A program made the position numbers and the translations under genes. Shown in pieces: positions 16,493 through 23,682 of a stretch of DNA of 39,743 bases (position 1 is the stretch's first letter; every line of letters begins with the position of its first letter). The DNA is from Candidatus Multivorans thiocomprendens. Lineage in GTDB: Bacteria; Acidobacteriota; Thermoanaerobaculia; Multivoradales; Multivoraceae. The stretch lies in the NCBI GenBank assembly GCA_027493375.1, contig JAPVWO010000056.1, forward strand, positions 1 through 39,743. Direction: 5' to 3'. The notes under the pieces are model-generated. The model was not told where the DNA came from. It made no database searches and worked only from the letters and a program-made list of their open reading frames with translations.

Positions 16493-17705
16493 TCGATAGC
16501 TCGCCGGAGTCGACCAGGGCGACTACGGCGGCGAGGCGCTCCGGCGCGACCGCTCGCTCCACGTCGATGCTCCGCTCCTTCAGCTCGCGCAGGAGTTCCG
16601 TCATCACCCAGTTGGCGATCGTTCTCTTGCCCTTCGGGTGGGCGGCGACGGCCCGCTCGTAGTAGGTCGCCAGGGCGACGCTGCCGGAGAGCAGCGCCGC
16701 CTCTTCCGAGCGTAGCCCGTAAGCGTCGCGGAAACGGGCGCTCTTCTTCCACGGCAACTCCGGAAGCTGGTTCGCCTGCCGCTCGATGCGTTCGCCGGAG
16801 AGCACTACGGTGGGCAGGTCGGGCTCCGGAAAGTAGCGGTAGTCGTGCGCCTCCTCCTTCGACCGGAGCGACCGGGTCACGCCGGTCGAGGGCTCGAAGC
16901 TCCGTGTCTCCTGCTCGACCCGGCCGCCCGTCGTCAGCACGTGCAACTGGCGTTCCCGTTCGTACTCGAGCGCCTTCGCCACGTGGCGGAAGGAGTTCAG
17001 GTTCTTGACCTCCGTCTTCGTGCCGAGTTCCGTCTGGCCGACCGGCCGGAGCGAGAGGTTCGCGTCGCAGCGCAGGCTGCCCTCCTCCATGTTGCCGTCG
17101 CTGGCGCCGGTGTAGAGCAGGACCTGGTGGAGCACCTGCAGGTAGGCCTGCGCGTCCTCGGGCGAGCCGATCTCCGGCTCGGTGACGATCTCCACCAGGG
17201 GCACGCCGCAACGGTTGAAGTCGACCAGGCTCCGGCCCGGGAGCGGTCCCCCTCCGGGCACTTCGTGGAGCAGCTTGCCGGCGTCCTCCTCCAGGTGGAG
17301 CCGGTGGATGCGTACGGTGTGCCCTGACGGCAGCGGTACGCCTCCTCCCTCGGCCAGGGGCTGGTCGTACTGGCTGATCTGGTAGCCCTTGGGCAGGTCC
17401 GGATAGAAGTAGTTCTTGCGTGCGAATACCGACCGGGGCCGGACTTCGCAACCGAGGGCCAGCGCCAGGCGGATGGCAAGGTCGACGGCGTGCTGGTTGG
17501 TCACCGGCAGCGTGCCCGGATAGCCGAGACAGACGGGGCAGACGAGCTCGTTCGGTTCGGCTCCGAAGCGGTTCTCGCAACGGCAGAACATCTTCGTCCG
17601 GGTGCGTAGCTGGACGTGGACCTCCAGTCCAATGACCGTTTCCCATCCCGTGTCGACGGGACCTCCGACGGCCCCCGCCCCGGTCGTGCTCTGCGCTACG
17701 CTCAT
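16410..17705 (-). CDS. gatB: Asp/Glu-tRNA(Asn/Gln) amidotransferase subunit B with a damaged C-terminus
   Basis: GatB of the GatCAB complex phosphorylates and amidates Glu-tRNA(Gln) or Asp-tRNA(Asn). The body is fully conserved: ETVIGLEVHVQLRTRTKMFC, CPVCLGYPGTLPV, NYFYPDLPKGYQISQYD, DFNRCGVPLVEIVTEPEI, DGNMEEGSLRCDANLS and TEVKNLNSFRHV. The tail is not: after LVDSGELS (about residue 403) the frame continues with unrelated residues to a stop at 16410. About 62 residues normally found here are missing, and the conserved end lies in another frame (16403-16492). The protein is 431 aa instead of about 475. ATG 17705 is the only good start and overlaps the ATG of the divergent gene at 17704. gatA and gatC are not in the window. 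A local assembly error is possible. Confidence 0.88.
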   Translation of the reverse strand: MSVAQSTTGAGAVGGPVDTGWETVIGLEVHVQLRTRTKMFCRCENRFGAEPNELVCPVCLGYPGTLPVTNQHAVDLAIRLALALGCEVRPRSVFARKNYFYPDLPKGYQISQYDQPLAEGGGVPLPSGHTVRIHRLHLEEDAGKLLHEVPGGGPLPGRSLVDFNRCGVPLVEIVTEPEIGSPEDAQAYLQVLHQVLLYTGASDGNMEEGSLRCDANLSLRPVGQTELGTKTEVKNLNSFRHVAKALEYERERQLHVLTTGGRVEQETRSFEPSTGVTRSLRSKEEAHDYRYFPEPDLPTVVLSGERIERQANQLPELPWKKSARFRDAYGLRSEEAALLSGSVALATYYERAVAAHPKGKRTIANWVMTELLRELKERSIDVERAVAPERLAAVVALVDSGELSTGRPDHESFTRQRRTSSRPGDPAPQAG

Positions 17706-18441
17706 GGCCGTCTCAATGGCCGCGGCATCCTACAGCAGCCCGTCGGCGAACGACGCACTCGCGGTCTACCACCGAGGGCCGGTGTGGGCCGCGTTTCTTG
17801 GCGCGGTGCCGCCGGCGGAAGCCGCCGGCCCGGAGGATGCCCTCGAGATCCTGGCGCGCCAGGTTCCCGCGGCGGACGCGGCAGCGCCGGCCTGGCTTCG
17901 CCAGCGGCACGGCGCCGACGCGTTGAGAGCGACGGGGCCCGGGCCGACCGGCGACGGGGATGCGCTGATCGTGTCGGCGTCCGGAGTGGCGGCCACGGTC
18001 TTCGTCGCCGACTGCGTGCCCGTGCTGATTGCCGCCGGCGATTCGGTGGCGGCCGTCCACGCCGGCTGGCGCGGGCTCGCGGGCGGAGTGCTGGCGTCGG
18101 CCGTCCGCGAGTTGAACGGCGGCGATTCGTTCCGTGACGGGGCGCGGGCGGAAGCCTGGATCGGTCCGGCGATCGGACCCTGTTGCTATGAGGTCGGCGA
18201 AGACGTTGCCGTCCAGGTGGCGTCCCGGAGCGGTGCGGAGGTGGTCGCTCGACGACCCGGCCGGAAGCCGCGCCTCGACCTGGCGCTGGCCGCGTCGCGG
18301 CAGCTCGCCCGTCTGGGTGTCGCCCGGGTCTCGACGGTGAAACGCTGCGTGCGCTGCAGTCCGGACTGGTGGAGCTACCGGCGAGACGGCGCCCGGGCGG
18401 GCCGCAACTACGGGTTCATCTGGCGCGAAGAGTGCTACTGA
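17704..18441 (+). CDS. pgeF: PgeF/YlmD-family polyphenol oxidase (purine nucleoside-active) protein
   Basis: This is a 245-aa member of the 'laccase domain' family. Studied members act on purine nucleosides (phosphorylase/deaminase activity), and E. coli YfiH/PgeF was linked to correcting peptidoglycan errors. Metal and active-site motifs are RQRHGAD, VADCVPVL with the Cys, AVHAGWRGLAGG with the His, and GPAIGPCCYEVGEDV. ATG 17704 overlaps the gatB ATG on the other strand (CATG); ATG 17716 gives 241 aa and is equally acceptable. The 3' end overlaps the small minus-strand gene at 18435 by 7 bases. Confidence 0.9.
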   Translation: MAVSMAAASYSSPSANDALAVYHRGPVWAAFLGAVPPAEAAGPEDALEILARQVPAADAAAPAWLRQRHGADALRATGPGPTGDGDALIVSASGVAATVFVADCVPVLIAAGDSVAAVHAGWRGLAGGVLASAVRELNGGDSFRDGARAEAWIGPAIGPCCYEVGEDVAVQVASRSGAEVVARRPGRKPRLDLALAASRQLARLGVARVSTVKRCVRCSPDWWSYRRDGARAGRNYGFIWREECY

Positions 18442-18734
18442 CGGGAAGTCCGGCTGCGGGCCTTGCGTGTCGGATCGATCCCGACCGACCGGAGGAAGGC
18501 GAGGTCGCGACCGTTGATCCTGAAGGGCGGCGCCGGTACAGGCCGACGACTCGCCTCATCCTCGGTCTCGGCCTCGTCGTCGCTCTCGAACGGTTTGCAG
18601 TCGAGGAAGAGGTTCAGCGTGTAGCCTTCCTGCCGGATCGACTCGAGCCGGTCATGGACCTCGGACGAGTCCGCGATCGCTTCGCACAGGGAGCGGGTGA
18701 GGTCTTTGAGCAGTTGCTTGAGCCGGGGTTCCAT
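18435..18734 (-). CDS. small conserved-looking protein of unknown function
   Basis: This 99-aa protein starts at ATG 18734 (MEPRLKQLLKDLTRSLCEAI). Residues 1-45 look helical, with SLCEAIADSSEVHDRLESI; an acidic stretch ESDDEAETEDE lies near the middle; the C-terminus has INGRDLAFLRSVGIDP and a basic end. No membrane segment, signal peptide or known domain is seen. Its ATG overlaps that of the divergent kinase gene in CCATGG. The frame runs further upstream to a possible start at 18821, but that would overlap the kinase gene. No function is proposed. Confidence 0.6.
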   Translation of the reverse strand: MEPRLKQLLKDLTRSLCEAIADSSEVHDRLESIRQEGYTLNLFLDCKPFESDDEAETEDEASRRPVPAPPFRINGRDLAFLRSVGIDPTRKARSRTSRQ

Positions 18735-19785
18735 GGCAGCGAGATCATTATCCCAAAGAGACGCTCCGCGCGACAGTCGGGATCCGCCACGGGGCGATCG
18801 GGGTCTCTGGGGGCCGATCATCGAAGGGCTTGGAGCCGCGGGCTTCCGGCCTGCTTCTTTCGAACCGCTGGCCGGCGACGTTTCCGCGCGGCGCTATGCA
18901 CGGCTGCGTCTCGCGGGCGGCGAGCAGTTCGTTGTCTGCGCCTACCCGGACGACATGGCGGATGTGGCGTCGCGTTTCCTGGCCGCGACGAAACTGCTGG
19001 GTTCGGTCGGCGTGCCGCTGCCAGGGGTCGAGCGGCACTCGCCCGGCGAGCCGGTCTGGATCCTCCTGGAAGACCTGGGACCAGAGACGGTCTTCGACCG
19101 GTGGAAGGGCGGTCGTCTGAGCCCGGCCGCACTTGACCGCTGCCTGACCGAGGCAGTTGCGCACATTGGCCGCATCCAGCTCCTGTCTCCGGTCAGCGTG
19201 CGCTCTCTCGGCTCGCCGCCGCTCGACCGGAAGCTGCTGATGGCGGAGCTCGACCTGACCTGGGAGCGTTTCCTCGAGCCGCGCGGGCTGGTGGGAGACC
19301 GGACCCTGGCCGCGGAACTGCGCGCTCTTTGCAACGCCGTCTGCGAGCGTCTCGGCTCGGCGGCGCCCGTGCCCTGTCATCGCGACTTCATGGTCCGCAA
19401 CCTGATGCTGCGGGCCCGGGCCCCGGAAGGGGCCGAGCCGGAGGTCGTCGTCATCGATCACCAGGACCTGCGTCCGGGGCCGCCGCACTACGACCTGGCC
19501 TCGTTGCTGAACGACAGCCTGACTCTCTCGGCCGGCGAGCGGCGGGACCATCTGGCCGTTCTCGGGGAAGACGTGGAGGAGCTTGCCCTTTACAACGCCG
19601 CGGTGGCGCAGCGAATGCTCAAGATCGCCGGTACGTTCTCCCACTTCGCCGCGCTCGGCAACGACCGTCACCTGCCGCTGATTGGCTCAGCTCTGCGGCG
19701 GTTCTTCGCCGCGCTGGACGCCCTTCCCGAGGGCCGTGAACTCGCTCCCCGCCTGCGCCGGGAATGGACGGCGTTCAACTGCTAG
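18733..19785 (+). CDS. APH-fold phosphotransferase, similar to cell-wall amino-sugar kinase AmgK
   Basis: This 350-aa kinase of the aminoglycoside-phosphotransferase fold has LAGDVSARRYARLRL as the N-lobe nucleotide loop and ILLEDLG as the hinge. The catalytic HRDFMVRNLMLR is followed by VVIDHQDLRPGPPHYDLASL, which holds the metal-binding Asp. This arrangement is typical of AmgK-type enzymes, which phosphorylate MurNAc/GlcNAc at C1 in peptidoglycan recycling; the sugar substrate is an inference. The usual partner murU is not adjacent. The start is uncertain: ATG 18733 overlaps the divergent small gene, and a GTG at 18697 is also in frame. tatA follows after 28 bp. Confidence 0.8.
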   Translation: MAARSLSQRDAPRDSRDPPRGDRGLWGPIIEGLGAAGFRPASFEPLAGDVSARRYARLRLAGGEQFVVCAYPDDMADVASRFLAATKLLGSVGVPLPGVERHSPGEPVWILLEDLGPETVFDRWKGGRLSPAALDRCLTEAVAHIGRIQLLSPVSVRSLGSPPLDRKLLMAELDLTWERFLEPRGLVGDRTLAAELRALCNAVCERLGSAAPVPCHRDFMVRNLMLRARAPEGAEPEVVVIDHQDLRPGPPHYDLASLLNDSLTLSAGERRDHLAVLGEDVEELALYNAAVAQRMLKIAGTFSHFAALGNDRHLPLIGSALRRFFAALDALPEGRELAPRLRREWTAFNC

Positions 19786-19788
19786 AAT
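19780..19788 (+). promoter_or_regulatory. extended -10 element before tatA
   Basis: TGCTAGAAT overlaps the last codons of the kinase gene (TAG is its stop), about 25 bp before the tatA ATG. The TGC extension fits an extended -10 promoter; no good -35 is visible. The same 9-mer occurs before the fis-like gene. Confidence 0.4.
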
Positions 19789-19813
19789 CCCGACCTTCCA
19801 ACAGGAGAACCCC

Positions 19814-20008
19814 ATGCCTTCCATCGGCATCCAAGAGCTTCTCATCATCTTCGTCATCCTGATGGTCATCTTCGGCGGCAGCAAGCTGCCGCTGCTTGGC
19901 CGGGGGATGGGCGAGGGTATCCGCAACTTCAAGCGGGGGCTGCGGGGCGACGACTCCTCCGAGCTGGAGGAGGAAAACGCGTCTTCGTCGGGCGCCAAGA
20001 GCAGCTAG
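19814..20008 (+). CDS. tatA: Sec-independent protein translocase TatA/TatE
   Basis: TatA forms the pore of the twin-arginine pathway for folded proteins. The 64-aa protein has the classic plan: short N-terminal helix IGIQELLIIFVILMVIF in the membrane, the FGGSKLP hinge, an amphipathic helix LGRGMGEGIRNFKRGLRG and a charged, Ser/Glu-rich tail. AGGAG (19803-19807) lies 6 bases before the ATG. tatB and tatC are not in the window, so this may be the standalone TatA copy. It ends 25 bp before the stop of the convergent transglycosylase gene. Confidence 0.92.
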   Translation: MPSIGIQELLIIFVILMVIFGGSKLPLLGRGMGEGIRNFKRGLRGDDSSELEEENASSSGAKSS

Positions 20009-20033
20009 CTGACGCCGCGGGCCGCTAGAGCCG

Positions 20034-20783
20034 CTAGCCGCCCGCCAGCACCGCGAAGTCGAGCCCGCCCGGATTGACGGCGGCCCAGGCCGCGCGGTGG
20101 TGCGCGATGTAGACGCGGAGCACGCTGTTCGTGAATCCGCGCGTCTCGCGGAAGGGGGGCAGACCGCCGAAACGGTCGACGGCGCCGGGACCCGCGTTGT
20201 AGCCCGCGAGAGCCAGGACCAGGTCGTTCTCGAAGCGGAGCAGGAGGTAAGCGAGGTAGCTCACGCCCGCGTCGACGTTCTGGCCGGGGTCGCAGGCATC
20301 GGCGACTCCCAACTGCTCGGCGGTCGTCGGCATCATCTGCATCAGGCCGAGGGCGCCCCGCGGCGAGACCGCCTCCGTGTCGAATGAGGACTCGGCCTGG
20401 ACGATGGCCGCCACGAGGAGCGGGTCGACGCCGTGCCGCTCGGCGGCACCGAGGATCAGGTCGCCATACGGAACACGGCGCATCCGGTCGCGGACCGCCT
20501 CCTCGTCGGCGGCGCCGATGAACAGCTCGAAGCTCTCCCGGCGCACCTGAATGCGCTCGTACAGTGGACCTCCGCCCAGGTATGCGGAGGCGGCGCCGGT
20601 CGCCGGTTCAAGCCAGGCATGAATCTGCTCGAAGAGAACGACGTCTTCCAGCGGCAACGACACGGGCAACGGTTCCATGTGCCGACCGGGCGCGGTTTCG
20701 CGGGGCGCGGCGATCAGAATCGCGACCGCCGCCACGGCCACGGCGATGGTCCGGTTCCGGAGGCTGGGTTTCTGGGAAGTCAT
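20034..20783 (-). CDS. lytic transglycosylase (SLT domain), membrane-anchored or exported
   Basis: This 249-aa protein has an N-terminal hydrophobic segment (RTIAVAVAAVAILIAAP, about residues 10-26), acting as signal peptide or anchor. The C-terminal goose-lysozyme-like SLT domain contains VAAIVQAESSFD with the catalytic Glu, SPRGALGLMQMMP and ALAGYNAGPGAV. It cleaves peptidoglycan glycan strands to 1,6-anhydro products in the periplasm. ATG 20783 is chosen, as it places the hydrophobic segment at the usual distance. It is the last gene of the long minus-strand run, 184 bp after the fis-like gene. Confidence 0.9.
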   Translation of the reverse strand: MTSQKPSLRNRTIAVAVAAVAILIAAPRETAPGRHMEPLPVSLPLEDVVLFEQIHAWLEPATGAASAYLGGGPLYERIQVRRESFELFIGAADEEAVRDRMRRVPYGDLILGAAERHGVDPLLVAAIVQAESSFDTEAVSPRGALGLMQMMPTTAEQLGVADACDPGQNVDAGVSYLAYLLLRFENDLVLALAGYNAGPGAVDRFGGLPPFRETRGFTNSVLRVYIAHHRAAWAAVNPGGLDFAVLAGG

Positions 20784-20967
20784 GAGGACGTTGGCGCCGT
20801 CGTCGGCCCCACCGAATTGCTGGCGGGTGAGTCCGTCTTCTGACGGCGTCAGGCGCTCGCTGCCAGCGGGCGGACCTGACCAGGTTGCGAAAGAGGAAGC
20901 TGCATGCCGGCCTGATCCGGGTCGGATGAAGGTTCGGGCCGGCGAGTCTGCGATGCGTTTCGGAGCG
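20784..20967. other. 184-bp intergenic region with inverted repeats, no gene seen
   Basis: It lies between the fis-like gene and the transglycosylase gene, both on the minus strand. GCCGGCC (20909-20915) and GGCCGGC (20938-20944) form a 7-bp inverted repeat enclosing ATCC-GGGTC-GGAT. ACCTG-AC-CAGGT occurs near 20875-20886. It could be a structured leader of the transglycosylase mRNA, a small RNA or a relative of the dispersed GCCGGC repeats. No known RNA family could be confirmed by eye. Confidence 0.35.
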
Positions 20968-21261
20968 TTAGCTCGACTGAATCCTCTTGCTGGAGCCTCG
21001 GTAGTCAGCGGCTTGTATCTGAAGCGCTGCGACCTTGTTCCGCAACGTGTTGCGATGGAGGCCCAGGTGGTTTGCCGAGTTGGTGATGTTGCCCTGGTTG
21101 AGTCGTAGGGAAGCGAGGATGAACTGCCGTTCGAAGATCTCGCGGGCCTGTGCCAGGGTGACACCCTGGGAAGCCAACTGGTTCACGAGGCGATCAAGCT
21201 GGCCGTTGAGATCGTCGTTCGCGTCGTCCGGAAAGCGGTCGTCTGGGCTGAGTGGCTTCAA
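20968..21261 (-). CDS. Fis-family helix-turn-helix protein
   Basis: This 97-aa protein has a C-terminal Fis/NtrC-type HTH (FERQFILASLRLNQGNITN followed by SANHLGLHRNTLRNKVAAL, residues about 43-81), preceded by an acidic Asp-rich N-terminus and a helix DRLVNQLASQGVTLAQ. Fis-like proteins bend DNA and act as global regulators; the same HTH caps NtrC activators, but no ATPase domain is present. A TTG at 21261 must be the start or lie close to it, since TGA occurs in frame 2 codons upstream and no ATG or GTG fits better. An extended -10 element sits at 21286-21294. It follows bamD by 57 bp. Regulatory targets are unknown. Confidence 0.8.
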   Translation of the reverse strand: MKPLSPDDRFPDDANDDLNGQLDRLVNQLASQGVTLAQAREIFERQFILASLRLNQGNITNSANHLGLHRNTLRNKVAALQIQAADYRGSSKRIQSS

Positions 21262-21285
21262 CGCGAGTCACATGCCGAAACAACG

Positions 21286-21294
21286 ATTCTAGCA
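21286..21294 (-). promoter_or_regulatory. extended -10 element before the fis-like gene
   Basis: TGCTAGAAT on the minus strand lies in the 57-bp gap after bamD; transcription would begin near 21279, about 18 bases before the TTG start. It would give the regulator its own promoter inside the run. No convincing -35 is seen. Confidence 0.4.
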
Positions 21295-21318
21295 CAGGAA
21301 CGCCGGCGCGAGCCCCGT

Positions 21319-22194
21319 TCAGTTGTCGGCGTTCTCTTCCGTGAGCGGGCCATCCGGTCGATCCCGGTCCGGCCGGATGGGCGAAGCCGGCACCTTGACT
21401 CGGAGTTTCCGGAGCTGCTCCTCCGAGGGCGCCTTCTTGAGCCAGGGGCTGTCCGGGAACTCGCTGCGCAGCCGATCGCAGGCTTCGCGCAGGTACTCGT
21501 AGCGGTCGAGTCCCAACCTGCTCGGAATCTGCTGGAGCACCAGCCGGTACGTGAGGCACATGTGGGCGAGGATCTTGTCGGGCTCCGGGTAGTCCGGGTA
21601 TTGCTCGAGCATCTCCCTGAAGCGATTCCCCGCAGCCGTGGGAGTACGGAAACGGTAGTAGAAGGCCCCGACGACGAACTCATGCTCCGCCAGGTGGTTG
21701 CGGACCTCGACGATGCGCTGGGCGGCCTGACCGGCGAACTGACTGGTCGGATACAGCCGGCGGACGTTCTCGAACTCGGTCAGCGCCAGCCGGGCCGTCT
21801 GCTGATCGCGGTCCGGCTTCTCCATTCGTTCGGCGAGCGAGGCGGCGAGACGGAACTGGGCGTACGCCGCCTGGTCGGAGGTCGGGAAGCGGTTCAGGAA
21901 GTCCCGGTAGCGCTGCTCGGCTTCTACGTACGACTGGTAGCCGCCACGCTGGAACAGGGCGTCCGCGGCCAGCAGAAGTCCTTCACGGCCGGTCTCGGAG
22001 TTCGGTTCGACCTCGAAGGCATGGACGAGGTGTTCGCGCGCCTGCGTGAACTTCTCGTCTTCCAGCAGTTGCTTGCCGATCTCCAGGGCCTCGGCCGACG
22101 AGAGCCGGAGGAGGGGATCGTCCTTGACGCCGCCGCACGCGGCGGTCAGGGCCAGCGCCGCCGCCAGCAGGATTTGCGCGCCGCGACGGTTCAT
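21319..22194 (-). CDS. bamD: outer membrane assembly lipoprotein BamD
   Basis: BamD is the essential lipoprotein partner of BamA in inserting beta-barrel proteins into the outer membrane. The 291-aa protein has a lipoprotein signal ending in the lipobox LTAAC (Cys20), then TPR-like repeats: ARLALTEFENVRRLYPTSQFA, GAFYYRFRTPTAAGNRFREM and LEQYPDYPEPDK. These match the YfiO/ComL signature (EFVVGAFYYR). The charged C-terminal tail from about 265 on (PIRPDRDRPDG) is probably disordered. Its ATG overlaps the rpe stop (ATGA), so the two are translationally coupled. Confidence 0.9.
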   Translation of the reverse strand: MNRRGAQILLAAALALTAACGGVKDDPLLRLSSAEALEIGKQLLEDEKFTQAREHLVHAFEVEPNSETGREGLLLAADALFQRGGYQSYVEAEQRYRDFLNRFPTSDQAAYAQFRLAASLAERMEKPDRDQQTARLALTEFENVRRLYPTSQFAGQAAQRIVEVRNHLAEHEFVVGAFYYRFRTPTAAGNRFREMLEQYPDYPEPDKILAHMCLTYRLVLQQIPSRLGLDRYEYLREACDRLRSEFPDSPWLKKAPSEEQLRKLRVKVPASPIRPDRDRPDGPLTEENADN

Positions 22195-22844
22195 TCGCCC
22201 GCCTGCCGTCGGAGCGCGGTCAGGGTCTCGACCGGCCGGTCCGCCGCGAAGACGCCGGAACCGACGACGGCGACATCGACGCCGGCGGCGGCCACTTCGT
22301 CGAGGTTGCCGGGCTTGATGCCGCCGTCCATCTCGATGCTCACGGGCAGACCCCGCTCGTCGACGACGGCGCGGAGGCGCCGGGCCTTGTCGAGCACCTC
22401 GGGGTGGAAGGCCTGGCCGGCGAAACCGGGCGCCACCGACATGAGCAGGACGAAGTCCAGTTGGTCCAGGTAGGGCAGGAGTTCGTCCAGCGGCGTCGCC
22501 GGGTTGATCGCCACGCCGGCGCCGGCGCCGCGCTCGCGGATGCGCGCCGCAAGCCGACCCGGCTCCTCCGTCGCTTCGTGATGGATCGACACCCAGGCCG
22601 GCCCGCTGTCGAGATACCGGTCGAGGAGCGCTTCGGGGTTCGAGACCATCAGGTGGATGTCGAAGCCGACGCGCGTTCGCCTGGCCAGGTCGACGATCAC
22701 CGGCGGGCCGAAGGTCAGGTTGGGCACGAAGTGGCCGTCCATCACGTCGACGTGGATCAACTGCGCGCCGCCGTCCTCGCAGAGTCCGACCGCGGAGGCG
22801 AGGTCGGCGAGGTCCGCCGCCAGGATCGAAGGCGCAATCTTCAT
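22191..22844 (-). CDS. rpe: ribulose-phosphate 3-epimerase
   Basis: Rpe interconverts ribulose 5-phosphate and xylulose 5-phosphate. The 217-aa TIM barrel has the expected blocks: MKIAPSILAADLADL, HVDVMDGHFVPNLTFGP with a metal-binding His-Asp, DIHLMVSNP, MSVAPGFAGQAFHPEVL, SIEMDGGIKPGN with the second Asp, and VVGSGVFAA for phosphate. It is the 44-bp neighbour of the PASTA gene and overlaps bamD by 4 bases. Confidence 0.96.
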   Translation of the reverse strand: MKIAPSILAADLADLASAVGLCEDGGAQLIHVDVMDGHFVPNLTFGPPVIVDLARRTRVGFDIHLMVSNPEALLDRYLDSGPAWVSIHHEATEEPGRLAARIRERGAGAGVAINPATPLDELLPYLDQLDFVLLMSVAPGFAGQAFHPEVLDKARRLRAVVDERGLPVSIEMDGGIKPGNLDEVAAAGVDVAVVGSGVFAADRPVETLTALRRQAGE

Positions 22845-22888
22845 CGTTGGGTTCTTGCGGGCGTGCTTTGCAGGTTCAGCGAGCGGGT

Positions 22889-23671
22889 TCAGCGGCTGTC
22901 TTGCGCGGCTACGACGAGGGCGATCGAATCGCTCTGGCGCAGGGGGTGACCCGGAAGCGGGTATTGACGCAGGATGATCCCGGCTGGGACGCCTTCGTAG
23001 GGTTCGTACTTTACCCTTCCGAGCCGGAATCCGCGCGTCTCGAAGAAGTCGCGGACCGGGTCCTCTGGCAGGTCGATCAGGTCCGGCATGACGTACGTCG
23101 CCCCGGGGTTGGCCAGGCTGACCATCAGGTCCACCTGGGACGAAGGGTCGATCCGGCTGCCGGCGGGAGGGTCCTGGCGGACCACGGTGCCCGGCACGCC
23201 GGACTCGGCGAACACGCTCCGGCTCCTGCCCATCTGCAGGCCCGAGGCCGTCAGGCTCACCTGGGCCGTCTGCAATACCTGGCCGCTCAGGTCCGGCGTC
23301 TCGACGAGCTCCCGGCCGCGCGACAGGTACACGATCACGCCGCTGCCTTCCTTGACCGCGCTGCCGGCGGGCGGGTCCTGCCGGAGCACATGGCCCGCCG
23401 GGACCGCCTCGTCGAAGCGGTCGTCCTCCACGCGCTGCAATGCCAGGCCCGCGGTGGCGAGGCCCGCTTCGGCCTGGCTTCGGTCAAGGCCAACCAGGTC
23501 GGGTACCGCGATGACGCCGCTGCGGACGAAGTTCGAAAGCGCCAGGTAGGACGAAGCGCCCAGCAGGGCGACGAGCAGGCCCCCGTAGGCCGCGAGGAGC
23601 ACGCCTCGCCTGAGCCAGGGATGGCGTATCGCCTTGCCCGTCCAGTCCCGGAGTTTGCCTGCCATCGTCAT
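22889..23671 (-). CDS. membrane-anchored PASTA-domain protein without a kinase domain
   Basis: This 260-aa protein has a cytoplasmic N-terminus of about 22 residues, one membrane helix (GVLLAAYGGLLVALLGASSYL) and three PASTA repeats outside the inner membrane. Each repeat shows the pattern 'xPDLxGxxxxxA...G...RQDPPAGS' (VPDLVGLDRSQAEAGL, TPDLSGQVLQTAQVSL, MPDLIDLPEDPVRDFF). PASTA repeats bind muropeptides or beta-lactam-like ligands in kinases and penicillin-binding proteins. Here no kinase or transpeptidase is attached, so a periplasmic binding or scaffold role is inferred. ATG 23671 or 23665 can start it. It follows rseP by 11 bp, which places it in the envelope operon. Confidence 0.88.
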   Translation of the reverse strand: MTMAGKLRDWTGKAIRHPWLRRGVLLAAYGGLLVALLGASSYLALSNFVRSGVIAVPDLVGLDRSQAEAGLATAGLALQRVEDDRFDEAVPAGHVLRQDPPAGSAVKEGSGVIVYLSRGRELVETPDLSGQVLQTAQVSLTASGLQMGRSRSVFAESGVPGTVVRQDPPAGSRIDPSSQVDLMVSLANPGATYVMPDLIDLPEDPVRDFFETRGFRLGRVKYEPYEGVPAGIILRQYPLPGHPLRQSDSIALVVAAQDSR

Positions 23672-23682
23672 CGGGACCGCCT

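Noticed and set aside
20870-20935. SRP RNA or thiamine riboswitch, suggested by GACCTGACCAGGT and CCTGATCCGGGT
   Set aside because: The core motifs (GGAAGGAAGCAGC tetraloop region of SRP; CTGAGA of the thiamine box) are absent on both strands.
20784-21164. N-terminal extension of the lytic transglycosylase
   Set aside because: It is antisense-frame Arg/Ser-rich sequence overlapping the fis-like gene; the signal peptide starts only after ATG 20783.
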